The position numbers and the translations under genes are program-made. Shown one piece after another: positions 1 through 10,939 of a DNA stretch of 64,000 bases (its first letter is position 1; the number at the start of each line of letters is the position of its first letter). Below the pieces are notes generated by a model, which saw only the letters and a list, made by a program, of their open reading frames with translations, did no database searches and had not been told where the DNA came from. The stretch covers positions 109,384,501 through 109,448,500 of the forward strand of contig CM075669.1 in the NCBI GenBank assembly GCA_037962975.1, in the 5' to 3' direction. Source of the DNA: Clitoria ternatea. Taxonomy: Eukaryota; Streptophyta; Magnoliopsida; Fabales; Fabaceae.

Positions 1-1
1 T

Positions 2-1310
2 GCAAAATGTGTTGCTCTGGAGAAAGCTAAAGACCTCAGCACTCTCACTCTTGATGAAATTCTTGGAGTTCTAAGAGTTCATGAACTAAAACTTAGCCAG
101 AATGAAGTGTCAAAGCCCTCATCTTCTAAGAACATTGCCCTGAAGTCTGAAGAGACTTCCAAGAGAAGCAAAGAGACAAGAGTTGAAGAATCAACTAGTT
201 CAAACCTTGCAATTGATAAGGATGAGAAGGACACTAATAAATAATTATCCCTCGTGACTAAGAGATTCTACAGACTTCTGAAGAAAAAGAAAAGTGGAGG
301 AGAAAGGTTCAACAGAAAAGAACCTATAGGTAAAAGTTCATTTAAGTTTAAAATTGATAAGTCTCTTATAGAATGTTTCAACTGCAAGAAACCAAGATAT
401 ATGAAAGTTGAATATCCTCTCTTGAATAAGGATAGAAAAGACAAAAGAAAAGAAGAAGTTCGTTAAGAAGTAAAAAGGACTTATCACTTGAGATGATGAA
501 GACTCAACTAGCTCTAGTGAGTCTGAAGAGGAAACTGAAACTGCTCAAATTTGCTTCATGGCCAAGACCGACTCAGAATTCGAATCATGTTCAGATGAGT
601 TTGAATCAGAGGAGGTAAACCAGTCTGAACTACGAGAAAACTATGAAGCTCTTTTTAAAGACTTTTTAGTTCTTTTAAAAAAATTATAAACTGTTGAAGA
701 AGAAACAATCCGAAACTATTTTTTTATATGAGGATAAAATCTCTGAACTAAAGAAAAAGGATTCGGAAATATGAGGATAAAATCTCTGAACTGAAGAAAA
801 AGGATTCAGAAATATGAGGATAAAATCTCTGAACTGAAGAAAAAGGATTTAGACCAAGATCTTCTTAAGGAGCTTGATGAGAAAGAAATAATGCATCTTG
901 AGGAGATACATAAACTTAAAAAGGAAAATGATTTTCTAAAAACTGAACTCAACAGTTTAGACACTCGCTGTATCTCACAAGATAAGGAAATCAAGTCTCT
1001 TCAGCAAGAAGTAAGCACGTTTACTACAGACCTGACCAAATTTGTAAATGGAACAGATAATTTGTATAAACTTATAGGAAGATCAAAAGGAAGTTCCAAA
1101 AGACCTAGTCTGGGATATGTTGAAGAAACTAATTCCAAAGAAAAGAGTTCTCCCTCTACATCCTCTCAATCTAAGCTTAAACATGCTAAGTGCAACTATT
1201 GCCAAAAGCATGGTCATGTGAGTCAAGACTACTTAGAAAGAAAAAGGAAAAATGGTAAGAATACTAACCCCATAAGACCCAAAAAGTTCTGGGTACCAAA
1301 GACAATGATT
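2..1310 (+). pseudogene. Copia element 1 gag (3' two-thirds), broken
   Basis: Frame 2 reads a UBN2-like gag C-terminal helix (ALEKAKDLSTLTLDEILGVL) and a stop at about 242. It continues at 254-466 with a basic stretch and a zinc-knuckle relic, CFNCKKPRYMKVEYP, where the His and last Cys of CX2CX4HX4C are both Tyr. A Glu/Ser-rich acidic stretch and a Lys/Glu heptad-like region (about 480-1010) follow, broken by a 43-bp tandem repeat. The open segment 891-1430 carries a coiled coil, the sirevirus-like phrase DLTKFVNGTDNLYKL, and a second knuckle, CNYCQKHGHVSQDY, whose last Cys is Tyr. Gag packages element RNA in virus-like particles; this copy cannot. Confidence 0.8.
730..850 (+). repeat. 43-bp tandem repeat, about 2.8 copies, in gag coiled-coil region
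   Basis: Units start at 730, 773 and 816 and begin GAGGATAAAATCTCTGAACT; they differ at only a few bases. The period is 43, not a multiple of three, so each extra copy shifts the reading frame. In one frame it encodes EDKISELKKKDSE, a coiled-coil-like segment. Confidence 0.92.
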
Positions 1311-1640
1311 ATTCCTATTTTAGATGTGCTTAAGGACAAAAGTAAAGCAATACTTCTGGTATCTAGACAATGGATGCTCACATCACGTAATGGGCAAAAG
1401 GTCTATGTTCTTAAACTTGGAACAATTTGAAGGAGGAAAAATTACTTTAGGGGAAAACCAGTCCAGACGTATAACTAGGACTGGTTAAGTTGGTAAAATT
1501 TCTTCCCTTGTAATTGAAAATGTTTACTTTGTTGAAGGTCTGAAACATAACTTACTGAGCATAAGTCAATTTTGCGATAGTGGTTATAAAGTTTCTTTTG
1601 ATAAAGAAAAGTATACAATCATCAATGGTGATGGAACCAC
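1311..1640 (+). pseudogene. Copia element 1 aspartic protease, broken
   Basis: In the frame through about 1355-1400 the sequence reads WYLDNGCSHHVMG, the copia protease active-site box, usually WxLDSGCSxHMTG. The catalytic Asp is kept but the following Ser is Asn. Downstream, FEGGKITLGE, a stop near 1486, then ENVYFVEGLKHNLLSISQFCDSGY match the conserved copia protease-to-integrase linker. The open frame of the preceding gag segment (891-1430) reads through this box in a different phase, which shows a frameshift upstream. The enzyme would normally cut the Gag-Pol polyprotein. Confidence 0.78.
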
Positions 1641-2627
1641 TCTTTTGTCAGCCAACATACACAACAACCTTTACAAGGTTGATTTGGGTGAATTGGACAG
1701 TCAAAATGTAACTTGTCTCTTTTCTTTGTCAGGAGAAAATTGGATCTGGCACAAGAAGCTTGGATATGTTAGCATGAAACATATTTCTAAGATCAACAGA
1801 AAAAAGGTTAGTCAGGGGACTTCCCAGAATTTTATTCAATGAAACCCAACCCTGTGAAGCATGTCAAAAAGGGAAACAACACAAAACTTCTTTTAAAAAC
1901 AAAGATGTTGTTTCAACGTCCAGACCACTTAAGTTGTTGCATTTAGACTTGTTCGGACCATCTCAAATTTAGAGTCTTGCTAGAAAAAGATATGGCTTTG
2001 TTATTATTGATGATTTCATCAAAATGACATGAGTTTATTTCCTAGCCCACAAGTATTCAAGATTTTCTATAAGAAAATCTAGTCTGAAAAAGGAATCTGT
2101 ATTGGTACAATAAGAAGTGACCATGGTAGAGAATTTGAAAATGAATTTTTTAAAAAGTTTTGTAACAAAACTGACATCTTTCACACATTCTCTTCTGCAA
2201 GAACACCTCAACAGAATGGTGTTGTTGAAAGGAAAAATAAAAGTCTGTTAGAAATGGCTAGAACCATGCTTTGTGAAAATGATTTACTAAAATATTTTTA
2301 GGCTGAAGCTATAAGCACTTCTTCTTATATACAAAATAAAGTCTTTATCAGACCAATATTGAATCAAACTCCCTATGAATTATGGAAAGGAAGAAAACCC
2401 AACGTATCATATTTTCATCCCTTTGGATGCACATGCTATATCTTAAACACAAGAGATCAACTTGGAAAGTTTGACTCAAAGTGTGATAAAGGTATTTTCA
2501 TGGGCTATTCAAATGCATGAAAATCTTACAGAGTCTTTAATACAAGAACTCAAACCATTGAGGAATCAATGCACGTAAGATTTGATGATCTAATAAAGAT
2601 TGACAAGAAATTGACAAATCTAGATGG
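1641..2627 (+). pseudogene. Copia element 1 integrase, cut by Athila 1 insertion
   Basis: Starts with the GAG-pre-integrase/zinc module: WIWHKKLGYVSMKHI, then, in another phase, CEACQKGKQHK, giving the H-H-C-C pattern. The catalytic core is in pieces: LHLDLFGP (first Asp), RSDHGREFEN (second Asp) and PQQNGVVERKNK (Glu), so all three D,D,E residues can be found, but in different frames with stops near 1971 and 2028. GKFDSKCDKGIFMGYS-like and KSYRVFNTRTQTIEES motifs of the C-terminal domain follow. The ORF is interrupted at 2628 by the Athila LTR and resumes at 15510. Confidence 0.85.
2623..2627. repeat. Target-site duplication GATGG, left copy (Athila 1)
   Basis: GATGG lies directly before the left Athila LTR (TGTTGACA...) and again directly after the right LTR (...ACTTATCA) at 15505-15509. 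Copia sequence is continuous across the two copies. Confidence 0.95.
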
Positions 2628-4228
2628 TGTTGACAAATCGAGTGATTGCCAATTTTAATGACAATGGTGGCAAGTGGACCACTATCGTGTAGTATATGTT
2701 TATAAAAACAGATGTCGTTCCACTGGGAGATCCTTGTTCAAATAATATTGAACTATTCCGATTGAAATGAGAAATCTTTTTCATAAGTTGTTAGATTTAT
2801 AGACATGAATAAAAGTACACATGAATAATAACAAAGAAAATATCAGGAAATAATAGATTATAAAAGCTGGGATTGGAGTTCACCTTTCTCACCCTTCGAC
2901 ACACGGTATATATTTAAATAAACGGTTTTTCAAACTATTTTTTTCTTTACGCCACAATCAAAGTCATTCGTATCGATTCCTCAATTACGAAATTCATAAG
3001 AATGGTTCTAAAGATGTCAATCCTTGATCATTTTCGAATCCATTCCAGTATTAAACACGATTGTATCAATGTTCGTTCCCTCGATTATTATTCCTAATAA
3101 TCAACTTACAAGGTTTCCACTTAGATCAGTTTTCGAAAGCTATTTTCCAATAACAAATGAAAACTAAAAATCAAGAAACCATTGATTAGATGGCTTCAAG
3201 CAATAAGCGTAAAATGGAAAACCAAGAATCATAGAATGAAGTTACTGAATATATAAATCTATAACACGTGTTCATCGGGTTCGATTTGGTTACATCCAAT
3301 CCCAAGGAAGAGAAATTAGCTACTCATGGTAGCCATAATCACTAAACAACCCTAGAAGAAAAAAAGAAAACCAAACAAGATGAATGCTCCAAGATATTCT
3401 TCTTCCCCTTCTTTAATTTGTAACTCTCTTTTAAAAATATTTTCAAATTCCTAATATACTGGTCAACTCGCTCAAGGGAATTAAGGCTTCGCTTGAGCGA
3501 GTAGCTTGCTTCAATTCAAAGAAATTTCTTTGTGCTGCTTCACTTGGTTAAGCGTGAGTATGCTTATTTCCCTGTTCTCGCTTCGGTTGCTTCTTGTCCT
3601 ATTTAGCTTGAGCGAATTCCCAATAAAATTGATTCTGGAAGAAATTCGCTTGAGCGGATATGTCTCGCTCAAGTGAATTAGTGTTTGAAGCTCTCTGCCT
3701 AAAACTCGCTGCTATTATTTGATGTCATGCTTAAGCAAAAACTCCTTCTTTTGCTCTCTGGTTATATTTCGCTTAAGTGATAGAAATTTGCTTGAGCGAT
3801 CTTGGCATTGAAATCATTCTGGACCATTTTTGCTTGGGCGAACTGATTCTTGCCCTAAGTGAAATATACACCTGATACTTCTTTAAAGTCCTTAATTGCA
3901 CTCGCTTAAGCGGATAAGGGAATGGTTGCAGTGAATGATTTGCTCAAGCTAATGTATGACTCGCTTGAGTGAATTATGAAATTTTTGCCTTTAACTTGGG
4001 GAATTTAAGTGAAGCTTCTCTCTTTTCTTTTCTTTTTCTCTTCCTTCTTCCATACATGAAGTTCGATCAAAAGTGGGATTTAGAAGTACCTTTTTACATG
4101 TTTACACATACAATGCTTGGATTTCTAATTATCCTAAATTTAACTTGCAAAATAACCAAAACACCACATAATCCATTCACATAATGCCCAATTAACATCA
4201 AAAGTATATACAATTTGGACACTTATCA
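2628..4228 (-). repeat. Athila 1 3' LTR (1601 bp)
   Basis: Minus-strand LTR with TG...CA ends (plus strand TGTTGACAAATCG ... GGACACTTATCA). It aligns throughout with 13871-15504, with scattered substitutions and small indels. From about 3460 to 3975 it holds about eleven copies of a degenerate palindrome with core CGCTTRAGCG. It is 33 bp shorter than its partner because a stretch at about 3550, inside the repeat array, is missing. Confidence 0.95.
3460..3975. repeat. CGCTTRAGCG palindrome array in Athila 1 3' LTR
   Basis: Repeated short near-palindromes such as TCGCTTGAGCGA (3489), ATTCGCTTGAGCGG (about 3647), CTCGCTCAAGTGAATT (about 3667), CTCGCTTAAGCGGAT (about 3901) and CTCGCTTGAGTGAATT (about 3961). 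Each unit is its own approximate reverse complement and spacing is irregular, about 20-60 bp. The GC-rich units stand out from AT-rich flanks. Confidence 0.9.
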
Positions 4229-4240
4229 ACTCTCCCCGAC
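4229..4240 (-). other. Athila 1 polypurine tract
   Basis: On the minus strand GGTCGGGGAGAGT directly precedes the LTR start TGATAAGTGTCC. A purine tract here primes plus-strand DNA synthesis. Confidence 0.8.
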
Positions 4241-5632
4241 CTAGAACTTTGCTTGCCCTTAAGAAAAAGGTCAAAACTATCAAAATGAGAGGAAGATCTT
4301 ACTCAATCTAACTATGCACATAGTGAAAAATAAGTCAAAATATTTACATATGACAGCTCCTAAATATTTACTTCAACTCATCTAGATAAATGTCAAATTT
4401 GTGATTCACTACACAAATGAAAGCAACCAATTGCTTTAAAAATAAGAAATCCACTCTAATAGTATCTCACAGGTGAGTGTTTACTCGTTCAATCACTGAT
4501 CAAAGGTTAGTAAATCATTGCACTTTATTTCAATGCCTAAGACAATCATTTAAATAATCATGAATCAAGAGGTCTTCAAAAGGGTTGTAATTTGGCTAGG
4601 CTAAACAAAGAAACTCATGGTTTTTCTAAGAATTCAAAGGGCATGCTAAGGACAAAGAATTATGCCATTCATACCTGACCCAGCTACCTTGATTGTATAC
4701 TTCCCTTCTTTGTCAATTTGGATTCTTCCTTTGCACAAATGAGATTGTTATTCCTCAAAATTTCTTTGCTTTTTAGTATTTACAAATTATTTACATTGAG
4801 GAATTACTTTTCTTCTCATCCTTGCTCTTGCTCTTTTTAGCCAATTATTTATTCTTTACTTTGTATAGAACCAAACTCATAAACATAACCTTTTTAGAAC
4901 ATATTCCTTGCCCTTAGCATGCAAAAAGGAAGGATCTTAATTACAACATGCTACAAGGAAGGTTATGGAACAAAATTTTCAGCTTAAAGGGGGTTATGAA
5001 CAAAATGGAATGCATTTAATCACAGGATAACTTTTTGGCTCTAGCTTTACCTATTCTATACAAAATTGCCTCTATTATATCCATGTTTGCCTAAGCAATG
5101 ATCTCTGCCAGAAAATTATGTAATGAAAAACCACATAAGAATCAATGAACTCTCTATGTTTAAGTTTCACTCACTCACATGGTTAACAGGCTTGATTTCT
5201 TGATTTAAACAGAAAAAGGTTCAACCACTGTTGGCTATTTCACAAATTGAAATTTACAAGAATTGCATTTAGCATTTATCAGAAAACTATCATATTTTCA
5301 AAAACTAGTTAATTTTCTACTTATGAAACTTAATATTAATGTACATTTTCCTTCATTTCTTTGCATACACATCACAAAAAAAAACCGCGCCTAAACATAT
5401 ATAACACTAGCGGGTGCAAAACATAACATAATTCAAAATATGTACCAAACTAACCCATACTGCATAAAAGTAACGTAAGTTAAAGAACCCAAAACAATAA
5501 CACAAAATAAAATAAACCACAAGAGCTGATTTGTCCTTCGGTGACTACACGATCCAGCTACTCCTCAAATTCCCTATCCTCTACTGCCTATTGCTCCCCA
5601 GTGAGCTCCTCCTGAGTATCTGTCTCAGCTGG
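4241..5632 (-). other. Athila 1 untranslated region between env-like ORF and PPT
   Basis: About 1.4 kb of AT-rich sequence with no supportable ORF. The corresponding place in Athila 2 (52497-54013) is also non-coding, so a long 3' untranslated stretch is a shared trait of the two elements. No tRNA or other RNA gene was seen. Confidence 0.6.
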
Positions 5633-6914
5633 TTATGACTCTGGTATAGATGCAGGTGCTATGTCTAGTATCTCAGATGGTCCAGATGATGACACTGGTG
5701 CTACTAGTGGTGGTGGCTCAGGTACTGCCGGCTTAGCTGCTGGCCTCACCTCCTCTGGTAGAATAGGACTATCCCTAGGCCAAGTGAAACGATCACCAAA
5801 CTCACCCGGTGACATGAAAGGTCCCGCCGGGTGACTATAATAACTGGCTCGATAAAGGTACTTCAGGCCCCGATGGAGAGCCGCCTGCTGTCTCTGAATA
5901 TGCAAAAGATGAGCAAGAATGAGAGGATCAGTAGGAAGGGGTGCGGGTCGTGGTGGTGTTGCTGATGTGGAAGGTGATGATGGAATCCAAAAATTCTGAT
6001 CAATAAACTTTCGATCTATGGATGGGCGAATCGGAATAATGGGTTGGACATCAACCCTCTATGCTACACATAGTCCTCTAATGAAAGCAGGGAAACCAAG
6101 AGTTCCCTTTGGTTTAGCATTAGCAATGGTAGTCTTCAGATTTTGCTGTGCAAACCTGAAAAGCTCATCAGAAATAATTCCAGCTATATCAACTGTAATG
6201 TCAGGGTCCAGGACACAAGACAATAGCTCACATTTAGGCATCGGTAAGTCTGATACATGAGCATTTAGAATGACGTTAGCTAATAAAAACACAGTCTAAA
6301 CTCTTGTCAACACACTCATGTCTTTCCTCAAGAGCCTGGTAGAGTGCTGATTCGGGCCACAATGAAAATGGTGACCGGGTTAACATAAGGCTTGCTCTAA
6401 CTCATCAATACCGTATATGTAATATTCTTTCTTGAGTCTACCATATGTATAGAGCTCTCCTTCTTATAACTGTAATATATCTCTCAAGTGTTTATTGATA
6501 GTGTCCCTGGAGTATGAAACCCATTTGCCTCTTACCTAAGTTCTTCTGTCCATATTTCCTTCCTTATTCCAAGAATTAGCATAAAATTCTTTGATGATTT
6601 TTGGATCATACTTGTTTCTAGGATTTTCCACCCTCAACCATTTCCTTTCCCTAAGAGTGTTAAGAAACTTATCATAGTTGCCTTGCCTCAAGTTAACTCT
6701 TCGCTCCGGAAGAATTGTCCAATGTTGATGTTTTCAAAACGCTTGGCGTGCTCTTTATCCCTAAATTTTTGTTGAGGTGGTGGAGAAGGTTCAGACACTC
6801 GTTGTCATTTGCCACGGTCTCTCCGTTCAGGACCCTTATGTTGACCCCTTTGTGTTTGTGGATCGGGGCCAGTATTTTTGGTGTGTGCCATACCTGAAAT
6901 GCAAAAAGAAGCAT
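5633..6914 (-). pseudogene. Athila 1 env-like third ORF (plant transposon-protein-like domain), broken
   Basis: Read right to left from 6914. The first 73 residues hold a Ser/Pro-rich start and FENINIGQFFRSEEL. Frames then shift through pieces matching the plant-specific third-ORF domain of Athila elements (KIIKEFYANSWN, then VRGKWVSYSRDTIN). An open piece at 6059-6292 (PKCELLSCVLDPDITVDIAG and following) and a Pro-rich acidic tail at 5633-5905 complete it. I see no convincing signal peptide or membrane helix, so 'env-like' describes position, not proven function. The order integrase-spacer-this ORF is the same in Athila 2. At least five stops or frameshifts are present. Confidence 0.72.
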
Positions 6915-7375
6915 GACACAATAACCTCAACCTGGTTATGCTTCAAAATGTAACCTCAACAATATAACCCCAATAAAAATAGAGTACCAAAGCAGAATAA
7001 CCAAAGCAAAGTAAGCAAACATATGAACCATCATAAACAAAATCAGAGAGAAATGAAGAACAACTAGAACTGACGAACAAACCAAAATTGACAAATATAA
7101 ACAATCACATTTTCAAATGCAAAAGCCTATCTTGAAACGGACATGCATGTACGTGAAACAGAGCATGGAGATGAAGATGAAGATGAAGATGTTACTTACT
7201 TAAAATGAGAAAAATGAGGATAAAGGTGGATGAAAGAGCTTGATGAGAGTAAAATCGAACCCTTGCCAAGGTAAAAGAAATAGCTTTCGGAATGGTAGAG
7301 GGTTTTCAAAAGGATGAAAATGAATTTTATAACTGTCAAATGAGATTTAAAAGCTCTTAAAAACCAAATCTGCGT
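6915..7375. other. Leader between repeat spacer and env-like ORF, Athila 1
   Basis: AT-rich, with a GATGAAGATGAAGATGAAGA triplet-type run near 7170. No convincing coding potential; the short ORFs seen have no recognisable domain. In element sense this is the 5' leader of the env-like ORF. Confidence 0.45.
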
Positions 7376-7965
7376 CAATTTGCTTAAGCGATAGGGTTTC
7401 GCTTGGGCAAATTTCCTTTTTTTTTTAAAAACTGAACAGACACATCTTCGCTTGAGTGATTCTAAACTGCTTAAGCGAAAAAGTGACAGAATCTTTAATT
7501 GTTTAATTTGCTTAAGCGAGATATGTTCGCTTGAGCGAATTAAAGTAGAAGCAACTCCCTTTTGCTCCTTTAAAACTTCGCTCCAACATGGTGTCTTCGC
7601 CTGGGCGAAAAAGTGACAGAACCAATTTCCTTTTTATTTTGCTTGGGCGACCAAATCTCGCTAAGTGAATTCACTCTGATATAACTTCCAATTTACTTTG
7701 GGTAATTTCGCTGAAGCCAACAAGGTTCGCCTAAGCGAGAAATAGACAGAATCATTTTGTGTTAATTCGCTTGAGCGAGATAATTTCGCTTGAGTGAATT
7801 TTGTCCAGTAGCCATTCTTATTCATTTCGCATGGGTGAAGGCTTATTGCTTTGAGTGAATATGATTTGAAGCATACTTCGCTTGAGTGAATGGTCACTTC
7901 GCTTGAGCGAATTCAACAGAATACAAAGACTTCAACATTTAATATTCTGTAACTTCACTTGAGCG
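7376..7965. repeat. CGCTTRAGCG palindrome array in Athila 1 integrase-env spacer
   Basis: About 18 units in 590 bp, for example TTTGCTTAAGCGATAG (7379), TTCGCTTGAGTGATT (about 7448), TTCGCTTGAGCGAATT (about 7529), TCGCCTGGGCGAAA (about 7598), TTCGCTTGAGCGAGAT (about 7767) and TTCGCTTGAGCGAATT (about 7889). The motif is the same as in this element's LTRs but lies more than 3 kb from either one. Several units share the follow-on AAAAAGTGACAGAA, so pieces of spacer were copied along with them. Confidence 0.92.
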
Positions 7966-8308
7966 AATTGACTTATTTTAAACCAACTTTGATGATTATT
8001 CCTGTAACTTCACAATTCTTTGAACACACCTTAATTCATCACTGTCTTGCATCAATTTCTTCTCACAAACATGCATAAGGACCATGTTCCAATTTGAAAT
8101 CAAATTCACCACCAACTTGTTTTCTTCACCAACTTCAACTTCATCACAACATGAACTTTAGCACATAACATGCACATTTCACCAAAACTTGGATTTTCAA
8201 AGCATAAACACTTAAAACATGCAAAATTCACACAAACATATCAACAAGGCTGGGTTTCCTCCCAGTTAGCGCTTGTTTAACGTCATTAGCTCAACGCCTG
8301 TTATATTT

Positions 8309-9596
8309 TCATAAATCATGCAAGTGGATTAGCATATCAAGCCTTTCCACACCTTCTCCCAAATAGGGTTTGAGTCTTTGTCCACTCACAATACATGTCC
8401 TTTCGGATTCAGGGTCCTTCAATTCAATTGCACCATAGTATTTGATCTATTTAACTAAAAAGGGTCCAGACCATTTGGATCGCAGCTTCCCTAGAAAAAG
8501 TTTCAACCTGGAATTGAACAACAACACAGATTGACCTGGATAGAAGCTTTTCTTTAGAATTTGTTTATCATGGTAAGCCTTCATCTTTTCCTTGTAAATT
8601 CTTAAGGATTCATAAGCTTCCAACCTCCATTCTCCCAGTTTCTCCATCTAAATCTTTCTTTCTTTTACAGATGCCTCAGGGTCAAAATTAAGAAACTTCA
8701 TTGCCCAATAAGCTTTATGTTCAAGCTCCACAGGAAGATGACAGCTCTTTCCATACACCAATTGATAAGGTGAGAACCCTGTTGGGGCTTTGAAAGCGGT
8801 CCTATATGCCTATAAAGCATCATCAAGTTTTAAGGACCAATCTTTTCTGCTTTGAGACACCGTCTTTTCTAAGATCCTCTTAATCTCTCTGTTAGATACC
8901 TCTACTTGACCATTGGCCTGAGGATGATATGGAGATATCACCTTATGCCTTACTCTATAGTGCTTTAAACACCTTTGAAGTTGAATATTATAGAAGTGAG
9001 AACCTCCATCACTTATTAGCACACGAGGGGTACCAAATCTGCTAAAAATGTTCTTTTTTAAAAACTTGATAACAGTTTTGGCATTCGCCTTGGCACAGGC
9101 CCTTGCTTCTACCTATTTTGAGACATAGTCAACTGCTACAACAATATATTCATTTGAGAGTGAGGTAGGTAAAGGGACAACAAAGTCTATACCCCAACAA
9201 TCAAACACTTCTACTTCAAAAGTGGTTGTCAATAGCATCTCATTTCTCTTGGATATACTTCCTATCCTTTGCCAAGCATCATAATTCTACATAAAAACAT
9301 TGGCATCCTTAAATAAAGAAGGCCAACAGAAACCAGATTGAAGAATTTTGGCTGCTATCCTCTCTCCATTGAAATATCCTCCATAGGGTAAACTATGATA
9401 GTGCCATAAAATACTCTCGGCTTCTTGTTGAGACACACATATTCTAAAGGTATTATCTGATCCAAGCTTGAACAAGTATGGATCATCCCACACAAATTGT
9501 TGCGCATTTTTTAAAAACTTTTTCTTTTGTTGCCATGTAAAATCCTCATGAAGCACTCCTACAGCTTTAAAATTTCCCATGTATACGAACCATGGC
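8309..9596 (-). pseudogene. Athila 1 integrase, broken
   Basis: Starts around VYMGNFKAVGVLHEDFTWQQ. The zinc module is degraded: HYHSLPYGGYF has Tyr where the second His is expected, and the Cys pair region reads YDAWQRIG. Core: GIDFVVPLP (first Asp), LISDGGSHFY (second Asp), NGQVEVSNRE (Glu), so the D,D,E triad is visible across two frames. The C-terminal module VLLFNSRLKLFLGKLRSKWSG is typical of Athila integrases, with no chromodomain. Open pieces are 9287-9580, 8810-9022 and 8447-8647; stops separate them. The last recognisable stop is at 8309. Confidence 0.88.
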
Positions 9597-9933
9597 CTTT
9601 CCTGAATCAGTAATAGCTTCTCATCTGGAAAATCATCTTGGACTTCAGGCTATAATTTGGTCACTTCATGATTGATCAGCTTGGATAAATGATCTACTAC
9701 ATGGTTTTCACTTCCCTTTTTATCCTGAATAATCAAGTCAAATTCTTGTAAAAGAAGAATCCACCGGATTAGTTTGGGCTTGGAATTAGGTTTATTCAAC
9801 AAGTACTTAATAACTGCATGATCTGTAAAAACAACAACTCGAGAACCAATTAAGTAAGATCTAAATTTTTAAAGACTATACACTATTGCTAGCAATTCTT
9901 TTTCAGTGGTTAAATAATTGATTTGAGCCTCAT
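9597..9933 (-). pseudogene. Athila 1 RNase H C-terminal part, broken
   Basis: Continues the RNase H begun at the end of the RT segment (CDASDYTVGAVLGQ). In mixed frames it shows relics of HYASKVLNEAQINYLTTEKE, the helix with the catalytic Glu, and KGSENHVVDHLSKL near 9690-9740. Several in-frame stops occur between 9700 and 9930. RNase H removes RNA from the RNA:DNA hybrid during reverse transcription. Confidence 0.72.
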
Positions 9934-10818
9934 TTAAGACTTTACTAGCATAGTGTATAGATGAAAAATTTTAGATTTTCTTTGACCCAATACTGCTCCT
10001 ACTGTATAGTCACTCGCATCACACATGATTTCAAAATTAGGAGCGATTATGATAGGTGCAATAATCAATTTTTGTTTCAACAATTGAAAAGCAGACAAGC
10101 AAGAATCATCAAAATGGAAGGAAACATCTTTGTACAACAAATTACTCAATGGTTTAGAAATTTTTGAGAAATCCTTGATAAACCTTCTATAGAATCCTGC
10201 ATGTCCAAGAAAACTTCTAACTCCTTTGACATTGATTGGTGGAGGAAGCTTCTCAATTACTTCCACTTTTGCACGATCCTCTTCAATGCCTTTGCTTGAA
10301 ATTGTGTGTCCTAGCACAATGCCTTTGGTTACCATAAAATGACATTTTTCCCAATTAAGCACCAATTTAGTTTCCACACATCTCTGCAGCATAGTATCCA
10401 AATTCTTTAGGCACAAATCAAATGATTTCCCAAAAATCAAAAAGTCATCCATAAAAACTTTAATGCTTTTTTTGACCAAATCAGCAAAAATGGAAAGCAT
10501 ATATCTCTGAAAGGTAACTGGTGCATTACATAGTCCAAAAGGAACTTTTCTGTAAGCGAAAACACCAAAAGGACATGTAAAAACTGTCTTTTCTTGATCT
10601 TCTAGAGCTATAGCAATCTGATTATATCCTGAGTATCCATCCAGAAAGCAATAATAAGCTTGACCAACTAATCTTTCCAGCATCTGATCCATTAATGGCA
10701 ATGGGAAATGATCATTCCTTGTCATCTGACTGAGTTTTCTGTAATCAATGCACATCCTCCATCCAGTCATTGTCCTGGTAGAAATTAACTCATTATTTTC
10801 ATTCTTTACCACTGTCAT
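9934..10818 (-). CDS. Athila 1 reverse transcriptase, longest open segment (294 codons)
   Basis: Open minus-strand segment covering most of a gypsy RT and the start of RNase H. Motifs in order: GWRMCIDYRKL, YYCFLDGYSGYNQI (first catalytic Asp), FGLCNAPVTFQRYM, VFMDDFLIFG (the F-M-D-D active site is intact), FLGHAGFYRRFIKDFSK, and the RNase H opening MCDASDYTVGAVLG. The ATG at 10818 is internal: similarity continues upstream to about 10930 (PVQVVPKKG-like) beyond a stop, so this is a piece of a polyprotein and not a stand-alone gene. The catalytic residues are present, but neighbouring stops make the element inactive. Confidence 0.9.
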   Translation of the reverse strand: MTVVKNENNELISTRTMTGWRMCIDYRKLSQMTRNDHFPLPLMDQMLERLVGQAYYCFLDGYSGYNQIAIALEDQEKTVFTCPFGVFAYRKVPFGLCNAPVTFQRYMLSIFADLVKKSIKVFMDDFLIFGKSFDLCLKNLDTMLQRCVETKLVLNWEKCHFMVTKGIVLGHTISSKGIEEDRAKVEVIEKLPPPINVKGVRSFLGHAGFYRRFIKDFSKISKPLSNLLYKDVSFHFDDSCLSAFQLLKQKLIIAPIIIAPNFEIMCDASDYTVGAVLGQRKSKIFHLYTMLVKS

Positions 10819-10939
10819 GCAACCTTTCTTTGGTACAACCTACACGGGACTCACCCAAGCACTGTCTAAAATAGGATAATCATTCCAGCTTCTAGCAATT
10901 TCATCACCTCCTTTTTCACTACCTTCTTCATGGTTGGAT

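Noticed and set aside
3489..3500. Palindromic array considered as CRISPR or a bacterial repeat
   Set aside because: Units are short, degenerate and irregularly spaced inside plant LTRs, with no cas genes.
7661..7897. Minus-strand 78-codon ORF in the Athila 1 spacer
   Set aside because: Repeat-array translation with no recognisable motif.
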